Origin: Halovulum marinum
GTDB lineage: Bacteria; Pseudomonadota; Alphaproteobacteria; Rhodobacterales; Rhodobacteraceae
Assembly (NCBI RefSeq): GCF_009697225.1
Contig: NZ_WIND01000002.1
Location: 434,001-498,000, forward strand
Direction of reading: 5' to 3'
DNA: 64,000 nucleotides
In this document: positions 1 to 9,370 of the stretch, piece after piece
Layout of the letters: each line of letters starts with the position of its first letter
Position numbering within the stretch: position 1 is the first letter of the stretch
Program-made: the position numbers and the translations under genes
Notes under the pieces: generated by a model
Database searches by the model: none
What the model saw: only the letters and a program-made list of their open reading frames with translations
What the model was told of the DNA's origin: nothing

Positions 1-3000
1 GCCGAGGCGCCGGGTTGCGCGGCCGCCTCGCTGGTGGTCAGCTGGTTCGGCACCGACCTGAGATGCGGATCCTGCGAGATCCTGCCGAAGGTCGAGCAGA
101 CCGACCTGGACGGGGGCGGGATGCCGTGGACCGTGTCCGGCCTGGACCGCTCCGGTGCGCCGCCGGTCAGCCGGATCGACGGGCGGCCCGGGTTCGGCGG
201 AACGCCGGCCGATGCCTCGGTCCTTCAGGCCATCGATGCGCTGAAGGCGGCCGGCCAGTCGGTGATGTTCTATCCCTTCGTGCTGATGGATATCCGGGCC
301 GGCAACGGCCTGACGGACCCGTGGACCGGGGCCGGCGATCAGCCCGAGGTGCCATGGCGCGGCCGGATCACATGTTCCGTCGCTCCCGGCCGGGCCGGCT
401 CGCCCGACACGACCGCGGCGGCAGCAACGGAAGTCGCCGATTTCTTCGGGATGGCGCAGCCGGAGGATTTCTCGCTCGTCGACGGGGCGGTGGTCTATTC
501 CGGCCCTGACGAGTGGTCCTATCGCCGGTTCATCCTGCACTACGCGCACCTCTGCGCGGCATCCGGCGGGGTCGATGCCTTCTGCATCGGGTCCGAGCTG
601 CGGAGCCTGACGCAGCTGCGCGATGCTCCGGACGCTTTTCCGGCGGTGCGTGCCTTGCGCACGCTGGCGGCCGACGTGCGGGCGGTGCTGGGGACCGACG
701 TGAAGATCGGCTATGCCGCCGACTGGTCGGAATACTTCGGTCACCATCCGGCGGATGGCTCGGGGGATGTCTGGTATCACCTGGACCCGCTGTGGTCCGA
801 TCCGCAGATCGACTTCATCGGGATCGACAACTACATGCCGCTGTCGGACTGGCGCGACGGGACCGACCATGCGGACGCCGATGCCGGATCGATCTACGAG
901 CTCGGCTATCTGATGGGCAACATCGAGGGTGGCGAGGGCTATGACTGGTACTATCCCTCTTCGGCGGCGCGCGAGGCCCAGCTTCGTGCGCAGATCGAGG
1001 ACGGCGCCTACGACGAGCCATGGACCTTCCGCTACAAGGACATCCGCAACTGGTGGAGCAGGTTCCACTGGAACCGCGTCGGAGGCGTGAAGCAGGCCGC
1101 CCCGACCGACTGGCAGCCCGAGGGGAAACCGATCTGGTTTACAGAACTGGGCTGTCCGGCGATCGACAAGGGCACCAACCAGCCCAACGTGTTCGTCGAC
1201 CCGCTGTCGTCCGAGAACGCGATCCCGCACTATTCGGACGGCGGCCAGGACCGGTACATCCAGCAGCGTTACCTGCAGGCGATGCATCTGTACTGGAACG
1301 ATGTGTCGATCAATCCCCGCAGCCGCGTCTACGAAGGTCCGATGGTGGACATGTCGCACGCATTCGTGTGGGCGTGGGACGCACGTCCGTGGCCGGATTT
1401 CCCCCAGCGGATGGATGTGTGGTCCGACGGGCGGAATTTCGCGTTGGGCCACTGGATTTCGGGCCGGACCCACCTGGTCGGGCTTGGCGAGACCGTGAAG
1501 GAGATCTGCGAGCGCGGCGGACTGGCGGATGTCGATGTCAGCGGGCTTCACGGCGTGCTGGCGGGATATCACGTCGAGGCGACGGAGACGGCGCGGGAAA
1601 GCCTGCAGCCGCTGATGCTGGCCTATGGCTTCGATGCCTTCGAGCGCGAAGGCAGGTTGGTCTTCCGGAATCGTGGCGGCGCGGCCGTGTGCAGCCTGAA
1701 CCGCGATCAGCTGGCGGTCCCCGGAAATGATGGCCCGCTGGTCGAGGTGACCCGGTCGCCGGAGGCGGAGATGCCGGCGCGGGTGCGGATATCGTTCGTG
1801 CATCCCGAGAAGGACTACCAGACGGTGACGGCGGAGGCGCAGATGCCCGGCGCCGAGGCGCTGTATTCCGCCGGCTCGGACCTGCCGGTGGCGATGAGCC
1901 ACGCAGAAGCCAATGCGGTGGCGGCGCGCTGGCTGGCGGAGACCCAGGTTGCGCGGGATCATGTGACGTTCTCGTTGCCGCGCTCGATGACAGATGTGGG
2001 GGCCGGCGACATTGTCCTGCTTCCGACCGGGGGTGGGACCGGCCGGTTCCGGGTCGATCGGGTAGAGGAGGCGGTTGGCCGTACGGTACAGGCCGTGAGG
2101 GTGGAGGATGGCATCTATCGGCGGATTCCCTTCATTCCGGAATTGATCGTTGGTGGTGGTCCGAATGACCGAGGTGCGCCGCACGTCGAGGTCATGGACC
2201 TGCCACTTCTCACCGGGGAGGAAATCCCCCATGCACCGTGGGTCGCGGCCGCGCAGGTTCCCTGGAGCGGCCCGCTGGCGATGGCGACTGCGGCGCAGGA
2301 TTACGACTATCGGCCGCAACCGTCGCTGGTGCGCAGCAGCGTCGTGGGAACGACTCTTTCGCCATTGCCCGCGGCGCAGCCCGGGCGGTGGGCAGAGCAA
2401 AGCGTCGATATCGCGCTGAGCGAGGGACCGCTGCTTTCCCGTCCGCAGCAGGACGTGCTGAACGGTGCCAATGTCGCGGCACTCAGGGGGGCCGGCCACG
2501 CCGACTGGGAAGTCATCCAGTTCCGGGAGGCGGAGTTGATCGCCGAGCGGACCTATCGGCTGAGCGGTCTGCTGCGTGGACAGGCGGGAACCGACGGCGT
2601 GATGCCGCTCACCACCGCAGCGGGCGCGGATTTCGTGTTGCTCGACGGCAGCGCGGAACAGCTTGAGCTGCCGCTGGATGCGCTCGGACTGGAGCGGCAC
2701 CTGCGGGTGGGTCCGGCCGGCCGTCCATTTGACGACCCGAGCTACCGGCACCTGGTGTTCTCTCCGGCCGGGGCGGGATTGCGGCCTTACACTCCGGTGC
2801 ATGCCACGGCACGGCGTGGCGGGGCCGGAGCGATCGACCTGCGATGGGTGCGAAGAACCAGGACAGGCGGCGACAACTGGGCCATTGCCGACGTCCCGCT
2901 CGGCGAGGTGAGCGAACGCTACCAGGTCCGGGTTCTGAGTGGATCCGCGCTGCTGCGCGAAACGGAAGTTGGCGCCGCTTTCTGGACCTACACCGCGGCA

Positions 3001-3105
3001 ATGCAGGCCGCCGACGGCGCCCCGGCCGACTTGGAATTCCGGATAGCCCAGATATCGGACACATACGGCCCCGGCCTTCAAGCAAGGATCTATTTCAATG
3101 AATGA
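1..3105 (+). CDS. GTA baseplate 'megatron' / TIM-barrel tail protein (5' truncated)
   Basis: The open frame runs in from the left edge, so the N-terminus is missing; 1034 codons remain. The visible part begins inside the GTA TIM-barrel-like (glycoside-hydrolase-like) domain: FCIGSELRSL lies near residue 195 and IWFTELGCP near residue 380, both typical of the family. Phage-tail-3-like and C-terminal baseplate regions follow. In Rhodobacter capsulatus the homologue (orfg15/Rcc01698) is the large tail-tip protein of the gene transfer agent; its role here is inferred from that family. It overlaps the next gene by 8 bp, so the two are probably translationally coupled. No frameshift is visible in the part shown. 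Confidence 0.9.
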   Translation, partial: AEAPGCAAASLVVSWFGTDLRCGSCEILPKVEQTDLDGGGMPWTVSGLDRSGAPPVSRIDGRPGFGGTPADASVLQAIDALKAAGQSVMFYPFVLMDIRAGNGLTDPWTGAGDQPEVPWRGRITCSVAPGRAGSPDTTAAAATEVADFFGMAQPEDFSLVDGAVVYSGPDEWSYRRFILHYAHLCAASGGVDAFCIGSELRSLTQLRDAPDAFPAVRALRTLAADVRAVLGTDVKIGYAADWSEYFGHHPADGSGDVWYHLDPLWSDPQIDFIGIDNYMPLSDWRDGTDHADADAGSIYELGYLMGNIEGGEGYDWYYPSSAAREAQLRAQIEDGAYDEPWTFRYKDIRNWWSRFHWNRVGGVKQAAPTDWQPEGKPIWFTELGCPAIDKGTNQPNVFVDPLSSENAIPHYSDGGQDRYIQQRYLQAMHLYWNDVSINPRSRVYEGPMVDMSHAFVWAWDARPWPDFPQRMDVWSDGRNFALGHWISGRTHLVGLGETVKEICERGGLADVDVSGLHGVLAGYHVEATETARESLQPLMLAYGFDAFEREGRLVFRNRGGAAVCSLNRDQLAVPGNDGPLVEVTRSPEAEMPARVRISFVHPEKDYQTVTAEAQMPGAEALYSAGSDLPVAMSHAEANAVAARWLAETQVARDHVTFSLPRSMTDVGAGDIVLLPTGGGTGRFRVDRVEEAVGRTVQAVRVEDGIYRRIPFIPELIVGGGPNDRGAPHVEVMDLPLLTGEEIPHAPWVAAAQVPWSGPLAMATAAQDYDYRPQPSLVRSSVVGTTLSPLPAAQPGRWAEQSVDIALSEGPLLSRPQQDVLNGANVAALRGAGHADWEVIQFREAELIAERTYRLSGLLRGQAGTDGVMPLTTAAGADFVLLDGSAEQLELPLDALGLERHLRVGPAGRPFDDPSYRHLVFSPAGAGLRPYTPVHATARRGGAGAIDLRWVRRTRTGGDNWAIADVPLGEVSERYQVRVLSGSALLRETEVGAAFWTYTAAMQAADGAPADLEFRIAQISDTYGPGLQARIYFNE

Positions 3106-3811
3106 GACATATCAGCATGGTCTGCCCCTGCTTGCGGGCGGGCAGGCGCAGAAGCACGTGACGGTGAACGAGGCCCTCTCGGTGCTTGATGCTGTCGCCC
3201 AGTTGCGGATCGTCAGCCGAGATCTGACGGTGCCGCCGCAAGCCGCGGTGGACGGCCAGACCTACGTCGTGCCGTCCGGCGCGACAGGTGCGTGGGCGGG
3301 GCAGGAAGGCCGCATCGCGCTTTGGGCGAACGGCGGCTGGAAATACTTCCAGCCGCGGATCGGCTGGGTGGCGTGGTGCGAGGCTTCCGGCGCCTCGATG
3401 ACCTTTGACGGCGTCGACTGGCAGGAAGATGCCGTTGTCACCAGCGGCTCCGGCGCGGGAACGCTGTTCCGCATCGCGGAAGTCGACCACACGGTTTCGC
3501 CCGGACCGATCTCGGTGGCGACGGGGCTGCTGCCGGCGGGCGCCGTCGTCTTCGGCGTCACCGGGCGGGTGATCGAGGCAATCACCGGGGCAGCGAGCGC
3601 CTGGACGCTCGGGGCCGGAACGTCCCCGGACAGGTATGGCACGGGTTACGGTATCGCGCGAAACTCCTGGGCGTCGGGGCTGACGTCGCAGCCGTTGGCG
3701 TACTACAGCGACACGGATCTGGTACTCACCGCCGAAGGGGGTGATTTTTCGGGGGGCATGGTCAGGCTGGCGGTGCATTATATGCAGATGATCGTTCCGA
3801 GGCAGACGTGA
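3098..3811 (+). CDS. DUF2793 domain protein, probable GTA tail-fibre-type protein
   Basis: 237 residues opening with MNETYQHGLPLLAGGQAQKH, the hallmark DUF2793 start, in which a GGQAQKHVTVNEAL-type segment is conserved. DUF2793 proteins occur next to or within GTA and prophage tail loci and are thought to be fibre or host-contact components; that function is inferred here. The N-terminal DUF2793 part (to about residue 110) is followed by a beta-rich tail with many Gly, Ser and Thr. The start ATG lies inside the 3' end of the megatron gene, and the stop TGA overlaps the ATG of a 30-codon ORF. The gene is probably the last or second-last of the GTA transcription unit. Confidence 0.8.
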   Translation: MNETYQHGLPLLAGGQAQKHVTVNEALSVLDAVAQLRIVSRDLTVPPQAAVDGQTYVVPSGATGAWAGQEGRIALWANGGWKYFQPRIGWVAWCEASGASMTFDGVDWQEDAVVTSGSGAGTLFRIAEVDHTVSPGPISVATGLLPAGAVVFGVTGRVIEAITGAASAWTLGAGTSPDRYGTGYGIARNSWASGLTSQPLAYYSDTDLVLTAEGGDFSGGMVRLAVHYMQMIVPRQT

Positions 3812-3903
3812 TGTTGTCGCGATTTGCCAGTGCGCTGCGGCGGTGGTGGTGGACGGATCCCGCTTCGCGAGCGCAGCGGATCTATCGCTTCGTGCCGCGG
3901 TAG
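3811..3903 (+). CDS. Possible 30-aa basic ORF coupled to the DUF2793 gene
   Basis: A 30-codon frame whose ATG overlaps the TGA of the DUF2793 gene (TGATG arrangement), which is the usual geometry of translational coupling. The product is arginine- and tryptophan-rich (SALRRWWW near residues 7-14) with no membrane segment. I do not recognise it. No independent ribosome binding site is evident. It could be a small GTA-linked peptide or a chance frame; the stop-start overlap is the only positive evidence. Confidence 0.35.
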   Translation: MLSRFASALRRWWWTDPASRAQRIYRFVPR

Positions 3904-4057
3904 GCGGCACATCAGGTCTGGTCCCGTAGCCGCGGATCGCAGTCTGACGCGCGCGGGCGGCGCCCGATCAATTCTGAGTTCATCGCAGCATGGGTGCTTG
4001 ATTTCCGGGCGGAGTGATAAGATGTGTTGGGCCAAGCCGTACAAGGAGGCCCCCGGC

Positions 4058-4873
4058 ATGCCTGAACACGCGACGTTGCTTGCGGAAGTCGATCCCATCT
4101 GGTCTCGAATCCGCCTTGAGGCGGAAGAGATCGTGCGTGACGAGCCGCTGATGGCGGCGCTGGTGCACTCGGGGATATTGTACCACAGGTCTCTGGAAAG
4201 CGTCCTCAGCTTCCGCCTCGCCCAGAAACTGTCTTCCGAGGAGATGCCCGAACTGATCCTTCGGGAGATACTGGACGAAGCCTATGCCGAGGACGCTTCG
4301 CTGATCGATGCCGCGCGAGACGATATCTCGGCGGTCTTCGAGCGTGACCCGGCCTGTCACCGGCTGATCCAGCCCTTGTTGTTCTTCAAGGGTTATCAGG
4401 CACTTCAGGCTTACCGCCTGGGCCATTTCCTGTGGGCGCACGGCCGGCGCGACCTTGCCTACTTCGTGCAGATGCGGACGTCGGAGATTTTCGGTGTCGA
4501 TATCCACCCGGCTGCGCGTGTCGGAAAGGGGATCATGATCGATCACGCGCACTCGATCGTGATCGGCGAGACGGCGGTCGTGGGCAACAATGTCTCGATG
4601 CTGCACTCGGTCACATTGGGCGGCACGGGCAAGGAAGACGATGATCGGCATCCAAAAATCGGAGACAATGTTCTGATTGGCGCCGGCGCCGCGATCCTGG
4701 GAAACATTCGCGTCGGGGATTGCTCGCGGATCGCTGCCGGATCCGTGGTGCTTGAGGAAGTGCCGCCGTGCAAGACCGTTGCCGGGGTTCCCGCCCGCAT
4801 CGTCGGAGAGGCGGGCTGTTCGGAACCAGCGAAATCCATGGACCAGTTGCTGCGTGGCGAAGTGACCGAATAG
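4058..4873 (+). CDS. cysE: Serine O-acetyltransferase
   Basis: 271 residues. It transfers acetyl from acetyl-CoA to L-serine, giving the O-acetylserine used for cysteine synthesis in the cytosol. The N-terminal helical domain (about 1-140, with FKGYQALQAYRLGH) and the C-terminal left-handed beta-helix (GKGIMIDHAHSIVIGET, then LGGTGKEDDDRHPKIGDNV) are classic CysE. The start is set by AAGGAGG at 4043-4049, eight bases before ATG 4058; the frame is open further upstream, but without a ribosome binding site. It is a single gene, convergent with pdhC across a bidirectional terminator. Its length matches the family. Confidence 0.95.
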   Translation: MPEHATLLAEVDPIWSRIRLEAEEIVRDEPLMAALVHSGILYHRSLESVLSFRLAQKLSSEEMPELILREILDEAYAEDASLIDAARDDISAVFERDPACHRLIQPLLFFKGYQALQAYRLGHFLWAHGRRDLAYFVQMRTSEIFGVDIHPAARVGKGIMIDHAHSIVIGETAVVGNNVSMLHSVTLGGTGKEDDDRHPKIGDNVLIGAGAAILGNIRVGDCSRIAAGSVVLEEVPPCKTVAGVPARIVGEAGCSEPAKSMDQLLRGEVTE

Positions 4874-4894
4874 GCCGCGCCGTTAGCAAAGTGG

Positions 4895-4921
4895 AAAGGC
4901 CGGGACAGGGTCCCGGCCTTT
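4895..4921. terminator. Bidirectional rho-independent terminator between cysE and pdhC
   Basis: A 12-bp perfect stem (AAAGGCCGGGAC at 4895-4906 with GTCCCGGCCTTT at 4910-4921) and a 3-nt loop. A T-rich tail follows on the plus strand (TTTGTTGTT) and the A-rich flank can serve the minus strand. It lies exactly between two convergent genes. Confidence 0.85.
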
Positions 4922-4938
4922 GTTGTTCTGCCGGCCGC

Positions 4939-6270
4939 TCAGGCCAGCATGTTCATCGGCGCTTCGAGATAGCCTTTGACGGCGGCAAGGAATTCCGCGC
5001 CGAGCGCTCCGTCGATAACGCGGTGATCCACCGACAGGGTTACCGACATGACGGTGGCGACCTGCACCGCGCCGTCGCCATCGACGACCGGTTTCCGGAC
5101 GCCCGCACCGACCGCAAGGATCGAGGCGTGGGGCGGGTTGATCACCGCATCGAAGTTCTCCACCCCCATCATGCCGAGATTCGAGATCGCGAACGACCCG
5201 CCCTGATACTCGTGCGGCGCCAGCTTGCGTTCGCGCGCCCGCTTGGCGAGGTCCTTTATTTCCGTGGAAAGCCTGGACAGCGTCTTGCTGTCCGCGTCGC
5301 GCAGAACCGGCGTGAACAGGCCGCCCTCGATCGCGACGGCGACGGCGACATCCGACGGCTTCAGCTTCAGCACCCGATCAGCAGCCCAAACGGCATTGCA
5401 GTCCGGCACGTCCTGCAGCGCCAGCGCGCAGGCCTTGATGATGAAGTCGTTGACGGAAAGCTTGATACCGCGCCCCTCGAGCGACTTGTTCAGTTGAGAG
5501 CGGAACTTCAGAAGCGTGTCGATCTGGATGTCGCGCCGCAGGTAGAAGTGCGGGATGGTCTGCTTCGCTTCGACCAATCGCGTGGCGATGGTCTTGCGCA
5601 TCCCGTCGAGCTTGACCTCTTCATACTCCCGATCGGCATACATCTTGGCCACCGTCTCGGCGGACATTCCCTGCGGCGTCGGGGGTGCGGCGGCTTGAGG
5701 CTTGCTGTCGGCGGCCTTCTGCTGGGTTGCCGCTGCAGGCTGAGCCTTGGCGTTCTCGACGTCCGCCTTGACGATGCGGCCGCGCGGCCCCGAGCCGGTG
5801 ATCTGGCTTAGATCGAGGCCCTTGTCCTTTGCGATGCGACGGGCGAGCGGGCTGGCAAAGATCCGGCTGCCGTCGCCGGAGGAGGATGCTGCCGGCGCCT
5901 TTGCGGCGGCGGGGGCCTGATCCCGACCGTTGCCTTGCTGAACTTCGGGCTTCGATGCGGGTTCTTCCTTGGAGGCCGCGGCAGCTTCTTCCTTGGCAGG
6001 TGTGTCGCCGATGTCGTCGGCGCTTTCGCCCTCTTCCAGCAGGATGGCGATCGGCTCGTTGACCTTCACGCCCTCGGTTCCCTCGGAGATCAGGATCTTG
6101 CCGACGACGCCTTCCTCGACGGCTTCGAACTCCATCGTGGCCTTGTCGGTCTCGATCTCGGCCATGACGTCGCCGGAGGCGATCGAGTCACCTTCCTTGA
6201 CCAGCCATTTGGCCAGAGTTCCTTCCTCCATCGTCGGGGAAAGCGCGGGCATCAGGATGTTGATGGGCAT
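4939..6270 (-). CDS. pdhC: Pyruvate dehydrogenase E2, dihydrolipoamide acetyltransferase
   Basis: 443 residues, the acetyl-transferring core of the pyruvate dehydrogenase complex. One lipoyl domain (residues 1-80, lipoylated Lys43 in ETDKATMEF), an Ala/Pro-rich linker, a peripheral-subunit-binding domain (about 133-175, [14 protein letters not shown]), a second linker, and the catalytic domain with DHRVIDG at 415-421 (His416 and Asp420 catalytic). It is the last gene of pdhA-pdhB-pdhC, 12 bp after pdhB. Its lipoyl domain is almost the same as that of PdhB, which points to a duplication. No E3 (lpd) gene is in the window next to it. Confidence 0.96.
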   Translation of the reverse strand: MPINILMPALSPTMEEGTLAKWLVKEGDSIASGDVMAEIETDKATMEFEAVEEGVVGKILISEGTEGVKVNEPIAILLEEGESADDIGDTPAKEEAAAASKEEPASKPEVQQGNGRDQAPAAAKAPAASSSGDGSRIFASPLARRIAKDKGLDLSQITGSGPRGRIVKADVENAKAQPAAATQQKAADSKPQAAAPPTPQGMSAETVAKMYADREYEEVKLDGMRKTIATRLVEAKQTIPHFYLRRDIQIDTLLKFRSQLNKSLEGRGIKLSVNDFIIKACALALQDVPDCNAVWAADRVLKLKPSDVAVAVAIEGGLFTPVLRDADSKTLSRLSTEIKDLAKRARERKLAPHEYQGGSFAISNLGMMGVENFDAVINPPHASILAVGAGVRKPVVDGDGAVQVATVMSVTLSVDHRVIDGALGAEFLAAVKGYLEAPMNMLA

Positions 6271-6282
6271 CTGTTCTTCCCC

Positions 6283-7710
6283 TCAGCGATAAGTCACGGA
6301 CTTGACCGCGTCGATGACGTCCTTGGTGGTCACCAGCGCCAGCTTTTCCAGATTTGCGGCATAGGGCATCGGCACGTCCTTGCCGGTGAGGTTGATCACC
6401 GGGGCGTCGAGATAGTCGAACGCCTGCTGCATCAGCACGGCCGAGATGTGATTGCCGATCGAAGCCACCGGCCAGCCTTCCTCGACGGTGACGCAGCGGT
6501 TGGTCTTTTTCACCGACTCGATCACCGTGACGGTGTCCATCGGACGCAGGCTGCGCAGATCGACCACCTCGGCAGAGATCCCCTGTTCGGCCAGTTCGTC
6601 CGCCGCCTGCAGTGCATAGGTCATGCCGATGCCGAAGCTGACGATGGTCACGTCGCTGCCCTGGCGCCAGATTTTCGCCTTGCCGATGGGAACGGTGAAG
6701 TCGTCCAGGTCGGGCACGTCGAAGCTGCGGCCGTAGAGGATCTCGTTCTCCAGGAAGATCACCGGGTTCGGATCGCGGATCGCGGATTTCAGCAGGCCCT
6801 TGGCGTCGGCCGCCGAGTAGGGCTGGCAGACCTTCAGGCCGGGGATCTGCGCATACCAGGCGGCGTAGTCCTGGCTGTGCTGGGCGCCGACCCGGGCGGC
6901 GGCGCCGTTCGGGCCGCGGAACACGATCGGAGAACCCATCTGCCCGCCTGACATGTACAGCGTCTTGGCCGCCGAGTTGATGATCTGGTCGATCGCCTGC
7001 ATGGCGAAGTTGAAGGTCATGAACTCGACGATGGGGCGCAGCCCGGCGAAGGCGGCCCCGACGCCCACGCCGGCGAAGCCATGCTCGGTGATCGGGGTGT
7101 CGATCACGCGCTTGTCGCCGAACTCGTCCAGCAGGCCCTGGCTGATCTTGTAGGCGCCCTGATACTCGGCGACTTCCTCGCCCATGAGGAACACGTCGCC
7201 GTCGCGGCGCATTTCCTCGGCCATTGCGTCGCGAAGGGCTTCGCGCACGGTCTGGGTCTTGAAGGTGGTGCCCTCGGGGACTTCCGGCTCGGCCGGGATC
7301 GTCACCGCGGCGGCGGGTGCGCTGCCGGGCGCCTTCACCGCAGGCTCGTCGATCGCCGGCTCGTCAGCGTCAGGGGCTGCGGCGTCAGGGGCTGCGGCGC
7401 CGTCACCCTGCTTCGCGCCGCCCGCCGGCGCGGCGGAACCGGCGCTGTCCGCAGCCGAGGCGTCCTCGCCTTCCTCCAGCAGCACGGCGATCGGCTCGTT
7501 GACCTTCACGCCTTCGGTGCCCTCGGAAATCAGGATCTTTCCGATCACGCCTTCGTCGACGGCCTCGAATTCCATCGTCGCCTTGTCGGTCTCGATTTCG
7601 GCCAGGATGTCGCCGGAGGAAACGGTGTCGCCCTCCTTCACCAGCCATTTGGCGAGGGTGCCTTCCTCCATGGTCGGCGACAGCGCCGGCATAAGTATGT
7701 TCGTAGCCAT
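6283..7710 (-). CDS. pdhB: Pyruvate dehydrogenase E1 beta with N-terminal lipoyl domain
   Basis: 475 residues. An N-terminal lipoyl domain (1-80, Lys43) and an acidic/Ala/Pro linker precede the usual E1-beta transketolase-like region starting near residue 148 ([17 protein letters not shown]). E1-beta forms the thiamine-diphosphate decarboxylase with PdhA. The extra lipoyl domain makes the protein about 140 residues longer than plain E1-beta and is a known feature of alphaproteobacterial PDH. The gene sits between pdhA (99-bp gap) and pdhC (12-bp gap) on the minus strand. Confidence 0.96.
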   Translation of the reverse strand: MATNILMPALSPTMEEGTLAKWLVKEGDTVSSGDILAEIETDKATMEFEAVDEGVIGKILISEGTEGVKVNEPIAVLLEEGEDASAADSAGSAAPAGGAKQGDGAAAPDAAAPDADEPAIDEPAVKAPGSAPAAAVTIPAEPEVPEGTTFKTQTVREALRDAMAEEMRRDGDVFLMGEEVAEYQGAYKISQGLLDEFGDKRVIDTPITEHGFAGVGVGAAFAGLRPIVEFMTFNFAMQAIDQIINSAAKTLYMSGGQMGSPIVFRGPNGAAARVGAQHSQDYAAWYAQIPGLKVCQPYSAADAKGLLKSAIRDPNPVIFLENEILYGRSFDVPDLDDFTVPIGKAKIWRQGSDVTIVSFGIGMTYALQAADELAEQGISAEVVDLRSLRPMDTVTVIESVKKTNRCVTVEEGWPVASIGNHISAVLMQQAFDYLDAPVINLTGKDVPMPYAANLEKLALVTTKDVIDAVKSVTYR

Positions 7711-7809
7711 ATCAGCAAGCCTCTCGGGCGGCCTGCGCGCGGGCAGACCGGGTCATCTGGGAACAAGCGGTGGCGGCGTCGCCGCCGATGGGGCAGGGGC
7801 GCCGCATCT

Positions 7810-8823
7810 TCAGCCGGCTTCGGCGTAGATGTCGGTCCACAGTTCCTCGACGGCGGGTTCGGGGCTGTCCTGCGCGAACTGCGCCGCGTCGTTGACGACG
7901 CCCTTGATGTCCTTGTCGATCTCTTTCAGCTCGTCCTCGGTCGCGTGCTTGCCCTTCAGCAGAAGGTCGCGAACCTGATTGATCGGATCGCGCTCGTCCC
8001 GCATCTTCTGCACTTCCTCGCGGGTCCGGTACTTGGCCGGATCCGACATCGAGTGCCCGCGATAACGGTAGGTCATCACTTCGAGGATGTAGGGGCCGTT
8101 GCCGTCGCGGCAGTGCTTGACCGCCTTTTCGCCCGCGGCCTTGACCGCCAGGACGTCCATGCCATCGACCTGCTCGCCCTCGATGCCGTAGGCGACGCCG
8201 CGCTCGTAAAGCGTCTTCGACTTGGTCGACCGCTTGACGCTGGTGCCCATGGCGTACTGGTTGTTCTCGATCACGAAGATCACCGGCAGATCCCACAGCT
8301 CGGCCATGTTGTAGGTCTCGTAGACCTGGCCCTGGTTCGCCGCGCCGTCGCCGAAGTAGGTGAAGCAGACATTGTCGTTGCCGCGATACTTGTTCGCGAA
8401 CGCGATGCCCGCACCCAGAGGCACGTTGGCGCCGACGATGCCGTGGCCGCCGTAGAAGTGTTTCTCCTTCGAGAACATGTGCATCGAGCCGCCCTTGCCG
8501 CGGGAATAGCCCCCCTCGCGGCCGGTCAGCTCGGCCATGACCCCCTTGGGATCCATCCCGCAGGCGATCATGTGCCCGTGGTCGCGATAGGTGGTGATGC
8601 GCTGGTCGCCTTCCTTCGCGGTGGCCTCGAGCCCCACGACAACGGCTTCCTGGCCGATGTAGAGGTGGCAGAACCCCCCGATCAGACCCATGCCGTACAG
8701 CTGACCGGCCTTCTCTTCGAAGCGGCGGATCAGCAGCATGTCGCGATAGTATTGCAGCAGCTCGTCCTTCGAGGCCGCCGGTTTCTTCGCGCGGCCCGAG
8801 CTGCGCCTGGTGGTTGTCGCCAT
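7810..8823 (-). CDS. pdhA: Pyruvate dehydrogenase E1 alpha
   Basis: 337 residues, first gene of the PDH operon. It binds thiamine diphosphate through GDGAANQG (158-165) and carries the phosphorylation-loop-like YRYRGHSMSD segment in the C-terminal half. With PdhB it decarboxylates pyruvate and acetylates the lipoyl groups of PdhB and PdhC. The basic, Lys/Ala-rich first 20 residues are typical of alphaproteobacterial forms. The ATG is preceded by a G-rich Shine-Dalgarno (GGGGGGA), and a promoter with a palindromic operator lies about 20-40 bp upstream. Confidence 0.96.
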   Translation of the reverse strand: MATTTRRSSGRAKKPAASKDELLQYYRDMLLIRRFEEKAGQLYGMGLIGGFCHLYIGQEAVVVGLEATAKEGDQRITTYRDHGHMIACGMDPKGVMAELTGREGGYSRGKGGSMHMFSKEKHFYGGHGIVGANVPLGAGIAFANKYRGNDNVCFTYFGDGAANQGQVYETYNMAELWDLPVIFVIENNQYAMGTSVKRSTKSKTLYERGVAYGIEGEQVDGMDVLAVKAAGEKAVKHCRDGNGPYILEVMTYRYRGHSMSDPAKYRTREEVQKMRDERDPINQVRDLLLKGKHATEDELKEIDKDIKGVVNDAAQFAQDSPEPAVEELWTDIYAEAG

Positions 8824-8839
8824 TCCATCCCCCCGGGAT

Positions 8840-8866
8840 AGTTTAACATTAAACTATTCTATTATA
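8840..8866 (-). promoter_or_regulatory. pdhA promoter -10 with palindromic operator over the start site
   Basis: On the minus strand a perfect TATAAT (8866-8861) lies about 40 bp before the pdhA ATG. Immediately downstream is the inverted repeat AGTTTAA-2-TTAAACT (8855-8840), which would cover the predicted transcription start near 8854. An AT-rich dyad in very GC-rich DNA, in this place, looks like a repressor operator. The regulator is unknown; MarR-family or similar winged-helix proteins bind dyads of this type. No good -35 is visible. Confidence 0.6.
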
Positions 8867-8928
8867 CGGGGCATGTTAGCAGAATTCCACAGCCCACGTC
8901 GAAAAAGATCGACAGGGGCCGACGCGCC

Positions 8929-9234
8929 TTATCTGATGATGATTTCGTCGCCCCGGGCCAGCCCCAGCACCTTGCGCGCCTGCTCGTCCAGCAGGTCGAG
9001 GTCCAGGTAGTCGGTGGACATGCGGCGAGTCCGGTTCTCGATCACCTCGCGCTCGGCCTGCAATGCCGCAAGCTCGGCCTCGAGCTTTTGCGCCTGCGCT
9101 TCGACCTGGATCCGCCGGAAGGTGCCGTAGTCGCCCTGCACGGCGGCATAGGTGAAATAGCCGATCGCGGCGATCACGAAGATCGAGAACGCCATTCCGA
9201 AGAACGTTCTGGTGCCGGCGGTCTGCTCGGTCAT
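8929..9234 (-). CDS. FtsB/DivIC-family septum formation initiator
   Basis: 101 residues: a short cytoplasmic N-terminus, one membrane segment (about 11-32), then a coiled coil (about 38-72, heptad-like ELAALQAEREVIENR) and a conserved short tail ending in LARGDEIIIR. This is the FtsB/DivIC bitopic architecture; FtsB links FtsQ and FtsL in the divisome. It lies upstream of the pdh operon on the same strand, with a separate promoter between them. A nearby FtsB-like gene beside glycolytic or pdh genes is common in alphaproteobacteria. Confidence 0.85.
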   Translation of the reverse strand: MTEQTAGTRTFFGMAFSIFVIAAIGYFTYAAVQGDYGTFRRIQVEAQAQKLEAELAALQAEREVIENRTRRMSTDYLDLDLLDEQARKVLGLARGDEIIIR

Positions 9235-9370
9235 GTCACTGCCCCTGCACTCTCTGATGGGTGCCTCGGACCACTATTGCACAGACGAATCGCTTTGGGA
9301 ATCCGCGTTCTCACCGCATCGGCGCGTTTGTGGCCGGGCCGCCCCGCACGGCGACCCGGCCGGACGTCGA

